From Micrasema longulum (lineage: Eukaryota; Arthropoda; Insecta; Trichoptera; Brachycentridae), in contig JAGVSM010000820.1 in the NCBI GenBank assembly GCA_022494885.1, forward strand, positions 1 to 64,000: a stretch of 64,000 bases of DNA, written 5' to 3'. The notes beneath the pieces are model-generated. The model searched no databases and was not told the origin of the DNA. It saw only the letters and a list, made by a program, of their open reading frames with translations. Shown here piece after piece: positions 41,876-52,432 of this stretch. Numbering within the stretch: the stretch's first letter is position 1; every line of letters begins with the position of its first letter. A program made the position numbers and the translations under genes.

Positions 41876-42720
41876 TACTACTACCATCACGCCATTTCTC
41901 CGTAGGGGTAGGCAGGGAGAATGGACCGCCACACACGTCTATCCTGGCATACATTCCTAGCTTACTCCACATTCATACATCTTGTCATACATGCCCTCGG
42001 TTCTGTCTGCTTTTGACACGACCAGACTTAAGATTTTGGTTTGTCTGATCATGCCACGTCTTCCTTGGTCGTCCTCGTCTCACGTTACTGTTAACTTTCG
42101 CCATATATACTTGATTTACTATTCGTTCTACATGACCAAACCATCTCAAAGACCCTTTCTTAATCTTATCAATTACACTACAATTTTACTATGTTTTTAT
42201 TACATTTTACTATGTTTTTACTACATTTTTTACCATGTTTTTACTCCATTTTTTACTTTGTTTTTCACTTTGTCCTGTATCTTTATAACTGTTTCTATAA
42301 ATTGATTACTGTTTTTTATATTTTTTTGACTGTCTTAGAACGGGGTAAATAACCCTAGTTAGACAGTCAAAGCAACTTTACATACATTATAATTTTGTGT
42401 ATGTAATATAATGATAAGAAATAAATAAATAAATAAATACTTGATTCAGATTTACACTCTCGCCTGATTTCATCACTCGTAACCCTGTCATACATTGATT
42501 TTCCACACATTTGTCTAAGAGATCGCATTTCAACCGCGTTCACTCAGCTTTTACCCTTCCTCTGCTAGTTCCATGTTTCACTTCCATACATACGTGTTGG
42601 GACTAAAACTCCGTTGAGCACTGCCAGTTTAGCTTCGATTGACATATTTTTATTGGCAATTACTGTGCTTAGTGCTCCGTTAATTTTGCTGCCCGCATTC
42701 ACTCTCCTTTCAACATATTT
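41876..42720 (-). mobile_element. RTE-like LINE, ORF2 C-terminal region, interrupted
   Basis: Colinear on the minus strand with 27989-28609: the GNRVNGAL-like, NGVLVPT, LRQMCGKSMYD, LRWFGHVERI and KTWHDQ blocks can be traced with several frameshifts. A plus-strand LINE 3' end (about 42183-42440) interrupts it. (GTA)n tail at 41876-41886. Confidence 0.75.
42183..42440 (+). mobile_element. LINE 3' end inserted in the RTE copy
   Basis: Contains the hairpin GACTGTCTTAGAACGGGG / CCTAGTTAGACAGTC (42326-42365) and an AATAAATAAATAAATA tail. The same hairpin with CTGCCTTAGAACGGGG ends the LINE at 43585-44210. Confidence 0.65.
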
Positions 42721-44325
42721 TTCTACTTCTCATAAATCCAACAAAAACCCAAATTGTACTTGTTGGTAGTAAAATAATGTATTCAAAAGTAAATTTTTCC
42801 ACACGTCCTCTTTTCAAAATAGATGCTACTGAAATTCCATTCATGACGTCAGTCAAAAACTTACGTATTATCATTCATAAGCATTTAGGGTGGCACGATC
42901 AGGTTAACGAAATTAGCCGTAAACTTTATAGCAGTTTGCACTCACTTAAAATATTACAGAATTTCTTTCCAATTAATGTTAAGCAAACATTAGTCCAGAG
43001 CTTACTTCTTCCACTTCTTGACTATGCGGATGTATGTTATCCAGATGCTAACTCTGAATTACTTGATAAGTTAGAACGCTTGCAGAATATTTGTATACGT
43101 TATATCTTTGATCTTCGCAAATTTGACCACATAACCGAGTATCGCACGCAACTACACTGGGTCAGTATCAGGCATAGAAGAAACATTCACATTTTATCAC
43201 TTCTTCACAATATTTTAAATAATCCCACTTCGCCTGTTTATCTGAGAGAGCTCTTCCAACCTCTTTCACAACACGGACTATCTCTTCGTGCTAGTAACGA
43301 GAGAACCCTTTTAATACCCTGTCATCACTCTAATTTTCTTGCCTCCTCTTTCGCAGTAGTAGCCGCTCGACTGTGAAATAATCCACCCACTAATGTTAGA
43401 GACGCCCCTTCTTTATTCACATTTGAGTCAATATTGAAATGTCACTATCTTAATATTTAAATTGTTCCTTTATCCTTCTTCGTTCCTTCCCATGCCCTCT
43501 CCTCGCTTCATAGTAAAGTATTTTTTTTTTTTAATATTTTTATTTTGTTAATCTTTGTTTTTAATTTTTGTATAAAATTATAAGATTCAATGGATATTCG
43601 TCAACAGTATATATTGAGGTCAGTAGCGGTCACACATCTCAACAGGGAAAAATACGCAAGGGTTTGTCATGTTCATAATACTAGACACTCCAATAAGGAT
43701 CTGATTCTACAGAGAGGAGTTAATACTTTTTTAGCTCAAAGGCAGCAATATTATATAGGCCCGAGGGTATATAACCTTATCCCAGATTCGTGGAAATGTG
43801 GTGGGATTGCCAGGCTGGGGAAGGTGGTGACTGCATTTTTAATCCATATTGGTCGGAGGGAGTCAGAGAAATTGTTGTCCGATGTAGAAGGACGTAAGCT
43901 GGTTTCTTGTTTTACTAGTAATGACTTAGGACTTAGGATATAGAGATTTTGGTACTATTTATGTATTATCTGGATATTTATTGTTTACTTTTAAGACTGA
44001 AAAAGCACGCATTATGATAAAACTGTAATCACTTTTTAATATTATTATAAATTACATAATTTACTGCCTTAGAACGGGGAAGCTATCCCTAGTTAGGCAG
44101 ATGCACTAACAGCAAAAATAAAAAATTAAAATGTTTACTACGTAATTAATTTGTTGTATAAATAATTACTTGTAAATTGCTGTAATGAATATGTTAAAAA
44201 AAAAGAAAAAAAAATTCGTCCATGTATTTGTAATTTTCTGAACGGTTTGGGTAGGTAGGAAGAAATTTTCCTAAGGCAACATGCCCGCCCTTATATGTAT
44301 ATAAAGTGTTGAATAAATAAATAAC
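42721..44325 (+). mobile_element. CR1-like LINE (family A), best copy, interrupted in its 3' UTR
   Basis: Open for about 215 codons: LLINPTKTQIVLVGSK, IDATEIPFMTSVKNLRIII, HKHLGWHDQVNEISRKLYSS, LLLPLLDYADVCYPDANSEL, LERLQNICIRYIFDLRKFDH, HWVSIRHRRNIHILSLLHNI, YLRELFQPLSQHGLSLRASN and ERTLLIPCHHSNFLASSFAV. The stop at 43375 falls where others read LWNNLP. The 3' UTR runs to 43584, is split by another LINE, and resumes at about 44215-44325 with CGGTTTGGGTAGGTAGGAAG and the AATAAATAAATAA tail. Confidence 0.85.
43585..44210 (+). mobile_element. LINE ORF2 end and 3' UTR inserted in CR1
   Basis: About 117 codons: IRQQYILRSVAVTHLNREKY, HNTRHSNKDLILQRGVNTFL, QQYYIGPRVYNLIPDSWKCG and IGRRESEKLLSDVEGRKL. 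The 3' UTR contains CTGCCTTAGAACGGGG paired with CCTAGTTAGGCAG (44062-44100). Same family as 1-320. Confidence 0.8.
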
Positions 44326-44400
44326 TCCCTAGGGAGGAAATTCTGGCTGTCTGCAAACATAAGGACATACTCCAAACATTGTCGAAAAATAATTTTGCTT
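44325..44400 (+). repeat. interspersed repeat D
   Basis: CTCCCTAGGGAGGAAATTC, GTCTGCAAACATAAGGACA and ACTCCAAACATTGT. Copies at 26548-26625 (-) and 52262-52322 (+). Confidence 0.5.
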
Positions 44401-45570
44401 ACCTCGCGACCTGACGACATTATGTCTAATATTATGCATTTGTTTAATTGAAATGGAAGAATCTAGATTACTGAAAACGAAATAATGACTCTCATTTTTG
44501 TGTTGCGTAACGCAGTCCAAAGATAATGACATATTTCTCATTAAGAGCCCCGTTTAATAGCGCCTTTCATCAAAATATTAACGACATCATTACGAGTAAT
44601 ATTACACAATGGAGCCTGTGCCTGGGCCTGTGAGAGTAGGTAGTTTACCACTAGTTGACCAGTGAAATCTAATTAATTTTTTACAAGTGTATCTCATTAC
44701 TCTCTAGTGCATATTTTCCGCTGAACTGTCTTCGCCATTTCAATTTCCCCTTTTTTTTATCGATGTTAACTCTTGTGTGGTCGTGATGTCACTCTTGTCG
44801 ACGTAGAATACAAGACATGATATATATCTCCTATTTTTTTAAATCATGAACTCGTATTTTTTGTAATCTTCAAACGGACATTTTCACACCGTATTTTAAA
44901 AGAAAAAATTGTAAAACTATGCTGGATGTTAATACAAAAAATATTTATCCATGCTGTGCGAAGAATGAGTGTCCGCTAATTCAGCAACACATCAGAAGAT
45001 TGAACTCATAACAAGGAAGACAGAGACGCTGTTCTGAGGCGGGTGTTGTGTAAAATAGATTCAGTCTTCAGTCGGTTGATGACAGTGTTGGGGGACGCAC
45101 GCGCGTAATATGAGCGGCGTATTTGTGATTTTTAATTTATTTTGCTATAACAGGGCTAAATTATATGTTTGTTTGCATAAATTATGGATAAGAAATTATT
45201 AAACAGTATGTCTCCGTGTTTTTTTTTCAATGTCTGAACTTAAGAATATTCCGTCTTTTACTATTGGTAACACGATGTTACATCACTGCTTGCAAAGGGA
45301 TTATTTACCATAGTTTAAAAGTTAATAAAAGTGAGTCATACGCTTTTGTACAAGACAAGTTTAATCTATAGCAGTAAAATCCTTTCCATACTGTGTCAAA
45401 AATATCCGCGCGTTACGGTGCTGTGTAGCAATACACATGCAAAAAATGCAAGATTATATATACACGGAAAAAATGAGTTTTCATTGGCAATTGCTTCAAT
45501 CATTTATCATCTTTCCCCTTTCCACACGTAATGGTGCATAGGACACTGCATTAGCACACCAATCGCAGAA
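44401..45570. other. single-copy-looking DNA, possible regulatory patch
   Basis: No repeat partner seen. 44985-45125 is GC-richer with TCAGTC at 45061 and 45068 (insect initiator-like) and GGGGACGCACGCGCG after it. It is 2.9 kb upstream of the CABIT exon on the same strand. No TATA box or clear splice donor, so a leader exon here is only a possibility. Confidence 0.2.
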
Positions 45571-45571
45571 G

Positions 45572-45770
45572 ATGTCTTGATCATTTTTTAATTTATTTTT
45601 TTATTTGTTTATTTTTCCATACATATGTTTACATAGAATTTTCATAACAAAAATACATCTTAAAATTAATCTATACCGTAATGTGGAAAAAATGCCCACA
45701 AAGACTTCAGCGTCTGAGCGTGGGCCATTCCTTTTTTAATAATTTATAAGTTTTTAGTTTATAAATATGA
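45572..45770 (-). mobile_element. probable LINE 3' end
   Basis: The minus strand has GGCCCACGCTCAGACGCTGA, AGTCTTTGTGGGC (hairpin) and an A-rich tail with AAATAAACAAATAAAAAAAT. No coding sequence. Confidence 0.45.
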
Positions 45771-45934
45771 CATGACATAACCATGAAAAGAAAAACAAGA
45801 TTAACATATGCTTCTATTACAAAAAAGGATTTATTTGCAGTATACATTCATGTAATATGATCATTCTTACGCTTCAGGAGGAGCCATTTACGGGATGTAA
45901 TTATATAATGAATGACCGCAACGTTAGTGCTTCA

Positions 45935-46780
45935 AATATTTATTTATTAATGGACATTGTCCATGTATACAATTAATAGGGTTTAAATATTACAACAAAG
46001 TAATAGTAAAAAACATTTTTAAAAAAGAAAAGAAGCATTGACAAACATAAGGGACATCGAGACAAAATCTGGACTATTTATTTAGTGCTCGTTTAAATCG
46101 CTGTAAACTTAAACCAAAAAAGTCCAGATCTTGTCTTGAGTTGACAATACGACAAAGACGGGTCATTGGAGAATTAAGGCCATAGTTTGTTCTATGCTGA
46201 TCGATGAACAGTACTTCATCATTTCTCAACCTACGAGTCGGAATATTGAATTTTACTTGTCCCAGTAATGATGGAACATCGATTATACCATTTAGTATGC
46301 TGAACATATATATGGAGTCAATATTAGTTCTACGTTTTTGTAGACTAGAAATATTTAACATTGACTCTATTTCAGCATAAGAATAATAACCTCTCTCTAG
46401 TCCAAGCATCCACGCTACTTTTCGAAGCAAGCGATGTTGGTCTGATTCAATGTGATTTATGCGATTGACATAGAATGGAGACCAGACCACGGAGGCATAT
46501 TCTAGAAAAGGGCGAACAGTTGAGCAACAAATAGTTTTGATTGTACGGACATTAGTATAGTCAGCGGATATTTATTTAATGAAGCCAGGTAATTTCAGTG
46601 ATTTATTTACTGTATTATCTATATGCTCGTTGTATGTCAGTTTATACTTTCAAACAACTCCTAAATCTCTAATGGACCTTACTACATCAATTTTGGAGTT
46701 TTCTATTATGTTCTCGAAGGAAATCGGTTGTTTTGTTCTATGAAATGATATTATTTTGCATTTTTTATTTTATTTTTTTA
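45935..46780 (-). mobile_element. Jockey/CR1-like LINE, RT C-terminal half
   Basis: The minus strand, with some frame repair upstream, gives TVRPFLEYASVVWSPFYVNR, INHIESDQHRLLRKVAWMLG, LNISSLQKRRTNIDSIYMF, FNIPTRRLRNDEVLFIDQHR and TNYGLNSPMTRLCRIVNSR. Ends with LDFFGLSLQRFKRALNK and a stop at 46074. The 3' UTR carries ATGGACAATGTCCAT (about 45953) and a TAAATAAATA tail. Confidence 0.8.
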
Positions 46781-47812
46781 TTTTCTTTCTGTTGACGCCC
46801 ATGGGGCTTTTACATTAAACATACCATATAATAAGAAAAAGTTACACATTAAACATAATTAACATTTTATCAAATATAAAAATTAAAAAAAAAATATTTA
46901 CATACACTGGTAAACTAAACTTTAAAGTGAAGTTATCCAAAATGTTGAAAACTGAAAAGGGTTTTATTAACTAAAAATATAAAACATAACACGGGCTAAC
47001 TTTTAAGCATACATAAATACGATCGTAGATTTATTGACTAGACTCCGTCGCGTCGGTCGCCTGTAGTACTTTGGTCTTGAATATGCTCAATGAGTAACGA
47101 AATATATCAACATTGCCATATTCATTACCAAGGCGATGGAGTCTAGCTATAGGTGAATTTACATAGTAGTTGTGCCCGCTGGACACCTCGACAAACACCG
47201 ACTTATTTCGTGTGCGGCGGGAAGGTATTTTAATATTAATCAGTCGCGTTAAATCAGGGCTGTCCAGCGCGCCATTTACTATTTTATATAGGTTTACTAA
47301 ATCGGTTAAGATTCTCCTATTCGAGAGAGTAGACAGTTTTAAATTATTTAATAGGAAGTTGTAGTCGATTTGGTCAACAGGAATACTAAGTTTAAAATTT
47401 ATGAAGCGAAGGAATTTATTTTGGACTTTTTCTAATTTTATGTTATGTATTTTATAGCAAGGTGACCAAATTATTGAATTATACTCTAAGTTACTCCGAA
47501 CTAAGGCAACATATAAAGATTTAAGCGAATCGATGGAATTAAAATCCTTCACCGTTCTCAGCAAATATCCGAGACACTTCATTGCCTTGTTAGTAACTGC
47601 ATCAATGTGTGGAGCAAATGACAATTTGTCATCGAACACTATACCTAAATCTTTTATTTCTGTAACTCTTACGAGATCTGTGTTATTTATATTATAAGAG
47701 AAGTTGATTGAAGTTCTATTACGGGTAAACGTAATAACACTGCACTTGTCAATATTAAGAATCAGCTCATTTCTCTGACACCAAGTATATAGACTCGCCA
47801 GGTTTGATTATC
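46781..47812 (-). mobile_element. Jockey/CR1-like LINE, RT C-terminal half
   Basis: Longest open LINE segment on this side. WCQRNELILNIDKCSVITFT, INNTDLVRVTEIKDLGIV, FDDKLSFAPHIDAVTNKAMK, SLYVALVRSNLEYNSIIWSP, LEKVQNKFLRFINFKLSIPV, LSNRRILTDLVNLYKIVNGA and IPSRRTRNKSVFVEVSSGHN, then IARLHRLGNEYG. Upstream RT (with the active site) is cut off at about 47812. Confidence 0.85.
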
Positions 47813-47825
47813 ATATGTTACAAGT

Positions 47826-47898
47826 AAGCATATTGTAAGCGATGTTGGACTGATTCAATGTAATTCATGCGATTGACATAGAATGGAGATCAGTCTAT
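47826..47898 (-). mobile_element. short LINE fragment beside the splice acceptor
   Basis: AAGCGATGTTGGACTGATTC and ATGCGATTGACATAGAATGG match 46432-46480 (VWSPFYVNRINHIESDQHR region). It ends about 50 bases before the CABIT exon, just left of its polypyrimidine tract. Confidence 0.65.
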
Positions 47899-47945
47899 AT
47901 AATGTATGTCCAGTTAATTTTTATGTATATTTTTCTTTGTTGCAG

Positions 47946-48037
47946 ATCCCTAGAAGTGTTTGTGAACCGCCCAGCGTGGAAGTGTCAGTGAAAATGATCA
48001 AATAACCCCCGTCGTGCGGTGCTCAGTTGTCGTCACC
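47946..48037 (+). other. 5' UTR part of the CABIT-like gene exon, with acceptor and uORF
   Basis: A T-rich tract (TTTTTCTTTGTTGCAG, 47930-47945) is a strong 3' splice site, so the exon begins at 47946 and an upstream non-coding exon must exist. The leader contains a 3-codon uORF (ATG ATC AAA TAA, 47994-48005). A frame starting from GTG at 48014 can be drawn, but the first ATG in the main frame is at 48038 with CACC before it. Confidence 0.7.
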
Positions 48038-48821
48038 ATGTTCCCCAACCGGACCATCTCCTCCGGAGACGGGAGCTTCCCCAGCTCGGGAGAACTGGGC
48101 AGGAACTCGTCCATGCCTTCCCTCAAGGGTCGTCCCCTGGTCTCGTCCCCCCACAAGTCTCCCAGATTCCCTCCGCACTTCCCTCCGCCCTGCAACCCGC
48201 ACATCTTCGACGCGGCCAAGTTCGTCTGCGAGAAAGTCCCCGTCCACAGACCGCGCTACCTCGACAGGGACAGAGAAAAACACGTGACGAGGTGGTTGAT
48301 GGAAGCCCAAGAGGCGCTGGAAAAGATGGAGCCGAAGAAAACCAAGCCGTCGACGAAAAAGAAACCGTTCCTGAGAAGATTTCACTCGCAAGAATCGAAC
48401 AAAGATTTCATAACGAACCCTTTCGATAATTCTTGGAATGAGAACTTTATTCTTTCGGACGGGTCGAATTCCAAAAAGACGAAAGCTCTTCTGAAGCGGT
48501 TTCAACCGACGACTCACGAGAACTTCGACGGAGGCACAGACCTTGGAAAAAACGACACATTCGATAGAAGCGAATCTAATGGAAGCCGTCTCGACGTCGA
48601 TACTCCGAGCCCGCAGTCCACTGGGGTGTCCAAGAAACTGACTCCCAGGGAGTTTCTGGAGAGATATACCCTACCGAGGGTGGTGAACTTGGAGGGGGAG
48701 GAGCAGCCTTTGCTCTTGTATAAGCATATATCCAGCTATACAAGAGTGGAGGCAGTGCGGCTTGTCGGGAAGAAAGGAAAGCCTGTCGGGAAACCAATCT
48801 ACATACCAGAAGGCTATCAAG
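48038..48821 (+). CDS. first coding exon of a CABIT-domain protein (partial)
   Basis: This is the only convincing host coding sequence in the window. It encodes 261 residues plus the first base of codon 262, ending at CAAG|GTAAGA (donor at 48822). Residues 1-60 are Ser/Pro-rich (SSPHKSPRFPPHFPPP). Residues 60-100 include FDAAKFVCEKVPVHRPRYLD. A basic Lys/Arg stretch follows (EPKKTKPSTKKKPFLRR, about 102-118), then a Ser/Asn/Asp-rich segment. From residue 202 it reads TPREFLERYTLPRVVNL, LLLYKHISSYTRVEAVRLVG and KPVGKPIYIPEGYQG. The pattern of a FL-x-RY-LP start, a central basic/aromatic block and a P-YIP-x-YQG end resembles the N-terminal part of a CABIT domain. That domain occurs in Themis and GAREM, which act as GRB2-linked adaptors in receptor signalling, and as I recall in Drosophila Serrano, a cytoplasmic planar-polarity protein. 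GC content and codon use are far above the surrounding DNA. The rest of the domain must lie on a later exon outside the window. The gene is certain enough; the family is likely; the orthologue is not settled. Confidence 0.82.
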
Positions 48822-49255
48822 GTAAGAAAATCATAAATGTATATTTTAATAGAAATTAGATGCAGGTACATTGCCTGCGACACAAACGCGCTGAGCAATC
48901 TCAGCATGAGGCTATTGTCCTTATGTCCTGTACGTGCACATCTACACGAGGACAATGCGGCCATTCGTGTTTGTGGGGGGGATCAATTGTCTTCCGGAGA
49001 TAGCCTGACCGTCTATCTTTAAGACGATTTCTTGGTTCGTTATCCTGTCCTTCAATTTTGTGTTTACTCGAAGACAATCGGTCCAATGCTGTTACGGGAC
49101 AATATTGTATTCTCCTTGTAGGAACGTTTCTTATCGATTATTTACTGAGTTCGTATCGAAGTTGGAAAGGAAAAAGTTTCCAAGCGACATGTAGCAACTT
49201 TGCAGAAGAGCCAATACATATTTGTTTTAATTGAAAAAAATAAATCATACATACC
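48822..49255 (+). other. start of a long intron
   Basis: Begins GTAAGA. The coding frame reads on only to 48859 before a stop. No repeat partner recognised in this part. No CABIT continuation found between here and 64000, so the intron probably exceeds 15 kb. Confidence 0.6.
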
Positions 49256-49700
49256 CATTGATATCTGACAAACCTCTGTTATCTGGTGTCCATATTATGA
49301 CGTTCACATAAAAAATATTGAATCAGTTCAACATCGATTTTTAAGAAAGATAGGCTGTAGTTGGGCTTATCCGGAGACCAATATAAAGAATTAGAAACTA
49401 CCTTAAATATATATTCTCTTCAAGACCGTCGAAATAAATCCCACCATTTAAAATTCTCATTCACTTTTTGATGCGCCTGAACTACTGAGCTTTATAAAAT
49501 TAAATGTCATAACTAGAAACCTCAGACAAAACTTACTTTTTCATACCGATAACCATAGAACTAACTATGGTTTCATTCTCCTGTGCCCAGAATTCTTAGG
49601 TCTGCCAACAAACATACCAGTTTTGATTTCTTTGACAACAAGTTGTCTTCTTTAATACGATCACTGAATCAAATTCAATTATAAACACCTCTCTCTCGCT
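49256..49700 (+). mobile_element. Jockey/CR1-like LINE C-terminal remnant in the intron
   Basis: IKNIESVQHRFLRKIGCSWA, NSHSLFDAPELLSFIKLNVI, TRNLRQNLLFHTDNHRTNYG and FDFFDNKLSSLIRSLNQIQL, with stops and shifts between. Same protein order as 45935-46780. Confidence 0.7.
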
Positions 49701-49922
49701 TACACTCCTACCAAGTCTACTATATACTATTGTGTCTTTCTACTTTCTTTTATAATAATTTTCTATGTATACACACGCGTATGTCCTTAAAAATGCCCAT
49801 TGGTCGTATATATAAATAAATTGAAATATAAATACTTTTCATTTTGGCGTTATTCCTACATAATTAAAATAAAATACGAGATTCTTTATTAATGAAATAA
49901 AACACTTTAATTGACTCTTCCC

Positions 49923-49925
<3 letters not shown>

Positions 49926-49965
<40 letters not shown>

Positions 49966-50030
49966 GGATAATTTATAAAGCGCCATTTTTGTGAAAATCA
50001 CCCCAAGGGCGCTGTACAGTTAATAAATAT
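49926..50030 (-). mobile_element. L2-like LINE 3' end with (AT)n tail
   Basis: TTGGATAATTTATAAAGCGCC and GGGCGCTGTA in minus orientation, as at 36430. A pure (AT)n run of about 36 bases (49926-49961) stands where the tail should be. Confidence 0.6.
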
Positions 50031-50037
50031 CCCAGTA

Positions 50038-50411
50038 CGTCTTGCAGCTACAGAGCGCATGGACGGTTGGGATTCTAGTTCCTCGTTTTCAATTAAGATC
50101 AATCAAAAATTATAACAGATAGGAGCTAGATTACAGGACGTCTTGCAGCTACAGAGCGCATAGACAGTTAGAAATTTAGCCCCCATTTACACATTTTAAA
50201 AATTGACAAATAAATTGAGTGTATTACAAAATAATAATAATATGAATAGTAAAAAGGAGTAAGATTACAACACGCCTTGCTGCTACTAAGCGCATAGACG
50301 ATTGGAATTCTAGACCCCGTTTACAAAATTAAGGTATTTTAAAGTTGATATATTAAAGCTAGATAACCAATCATCGTGCAGCTACAAAGCGCATGGATGA
50401 GAGGAATTCCA
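50038..50411. repeat. four diverged copies of a 41-bp motif
   Basis: CTTGCAGCTACAGAGCGCAT, then GGACGGTTGGGATTCTAG, recurs at 50038, 50138, 50273 and 50371 with 60-95 bases of unrelated AT-rich DNA between. All are in the same orientation. It follows the L2-like 3' end, so it may be part of that LINE's 3' UTR, but the other three L2 ends do not carry it. Confidence 0.65.
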
Positions 50412-51635
50412 GCAAAGTTAAAACAATATCAATAAATTTATAAAAAAATTGAGTATAGTAGTAAATTGGTCAAGTTTTCATACCAAGAAGTAAGCAATAA
50501 AAAACTAAATAAATCAAACACTGCTTCAACTCCATGGTTAACAAAGGGAGATAGATGTCCGAAGAGAAGCTTTTGTAGACAGTAGGTAGATATCGTCGCC
50601 ATGTGGCCCGCTGGCTGGTAGATACTTTCTGGAAACGCACGTGTGTAGTATTATTATGCCTTTTGTTCCAATGACTCGGTGTCCATTTTGGTCCGTATTA
50701 TTTCGTTTTATGAGACGCAACATTCCTGTTCAAATTCACTTCTTTACATGAATATTACACAAACGCGTGTATAAGCGGTTTGATTTATAATTTTGTATAT
50801 TATTAGAAGGCAGATATTTGAAATATTATGTATTGAAGGGAATACGTTGAGTTTTGTGATACCTTGTATTATTATGATGTATCATAAAAACGACGCTATA
50901 TAATTTAGCGAGTATAATTAAAATTACATATTTTAAGCGACGATTCAGTCACTACTGACGCATTTATAACTTTATTACGGGCATTAACTTAATTATTTTA
51001 GAAAAAAAAATTACTGACAACAATCAATTGAAAGAGTTTCCTGATTTTTTTAGTCCATAGACTAAATTTTTCGGTTACATAATCTTATAGACTATTATTT
51101 CGCTCTCTGCACAAGTATTATTAGATAAATTCGGGAAAAAGATTATCTTTTCATATTTTTTTACGAAGATAAGAATCACATATCATTACTCCGAGTGTAT
51201 AATATTAGGAATTAGCCTTCAAATTATAAGTGTTTTGCTCTTTGGAGGTCATCCTTAGACCGATTTTGGAATTTATATAATTTTTTACTTTAGCGTCAAA
51301 ATCATTAAATTTACACGATGATTTTACTTCCTGTTGTTAAACTACGATACGTGAACACGGATAATGCGCAGTGATGGAAAAAAACGTAATATGTATTTTT
51401 TACCATATTGATAAATTTATTGCATACTAGTTTTTACCCGTGGTTCTGCTCACGTGGTATTTATTTTATTTATTTATTAATTAAATTTAATTTAATTAAA
51501 TATTTTTTTTTTTTTTTTTTATTTCGTTTTATTTCTTTTTATTTTTTTTTCATTTTTTTTATTTTATTTATTTTTATTTTATTTATATAATTTGTATTTT
51601 TTACGTTATTTAAATGATATTTTAAATTATTGACA
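50412..51635. other. AT-rich intronic DNA, no gene recognised
   Basis: Contains a T-rich low-complexity block (51498-51600). No domain in any frame. Confidence 0.45.
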
Positions 51636-51639
51636 GAAG

Positions 51640-52138
51640 GGGGAGTGTTGGGACAGGGTGAACTGAAGTCTACTTTGGCAAACAAATGTTTATCGCCGGA
51701 GGCAAAACTAGCAGTTCACAATGGAGTTCTAGTGCCAACTCTAATGTATGGGAGCGAAGTATGGTATTGGAAAAATAATGATGAAAGTAGGTTAAATGCT
51801 GTCAGAATGCGAATCCTCTAGCGAATGTGTGGTAAAACGATGCACGATAGGTGCACAAATGTCGAGATACGTGAACTGTGTAAGGGTGAGACTTGCATTA
51901 TCGACAGAATCAAGAAAGGGGTGCTGCGTTGGTTTGGACATGTAGAGCGAATGGACAGCGAAAGAACGGCTAAAAGGATCTACGATGCGAATGTTGATGG
52001 ATGCAGAAATCGAGAAAGACATGGCACGATCGAGTTCATCAAATACTTGAAGATGGACATGTCAAGAGTAGGAATAATCGGCGTGCGTTCATGAGAAGTG
52101 TAAATGTAGAGGAAGCGAGGTCTGTATGCAAAGAGAGT
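51640..52138 (+). mobile_element. RTE-like LINE, ORF2 C-terminal region
   Basis: LKSTLANKCLSPEAKLAVHN, GVLVPTLMYGSEVWYWKN, DESRLNAVRMRIL, MCGKTMHDRCTNVEIRELCK, KKGVLRWFGHVERMDSERTA, YDANVDGCRNRE, then after a shift KTWHDRVHQILEDGHVKSRN and VEEARSVCKE. One stop and one frameshift. The end is cut off before the terminal tail. Confidence 0.85.
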
Positions 52139-52261
52139 GATATATATTTATTTATTTTGTTCATTAACGCCCGAAAGGCATTTACAAAAAATAAAAATAA
52201 AATACATGCTAACATACTAAATAATAAACACAGAATATACCGAAAAAATACGAACAACAGC

Positions 52262-52432
52262 CTAGGGAGGAAATCCAGCCAGTCTGCAAGCATTTGGACA
52301 TACTCAAACATTGTTAAATATATTTATTTATATATTCACTTTGTAAAGCTCCCTTGAGGTATTATATTACGAAAATGGCGCCTTATAAGTTATCCATAAC
52401 AATAAAAATAATAATAATAATAATAATAATCA
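52262..52432 (+). mobile_element. repeat D piece and L2-like LINE 3' end
   Basis: 52262-52322 is repeat D (CTAGGGAGGAAATCCAGCCA). 52335-52432 is the L2-like end: AAGCTCCCTTGAGG, GAAAATGGCGCCTTATAAG, TTATCCATA and an (ATA)n tail to 52432. Confidence 0.6.

Noticed and set aside
48014..48037. GTG at 48014 as the start of the CABIT-like protein
   Set aside because: It is not an ATG. The first in-frame ATG is at 48038 with CACC before it, and nuclear genes very rarely start at GTG.
48019..48517. Open frames of 136, 164 and 86 codons overlapping the CABIT exon in other phases or on the minus strand
   Set aside because: They are Arg/Pro-rich shadows produced by the GC-rich coding exon; none has splice-site support or a domain.
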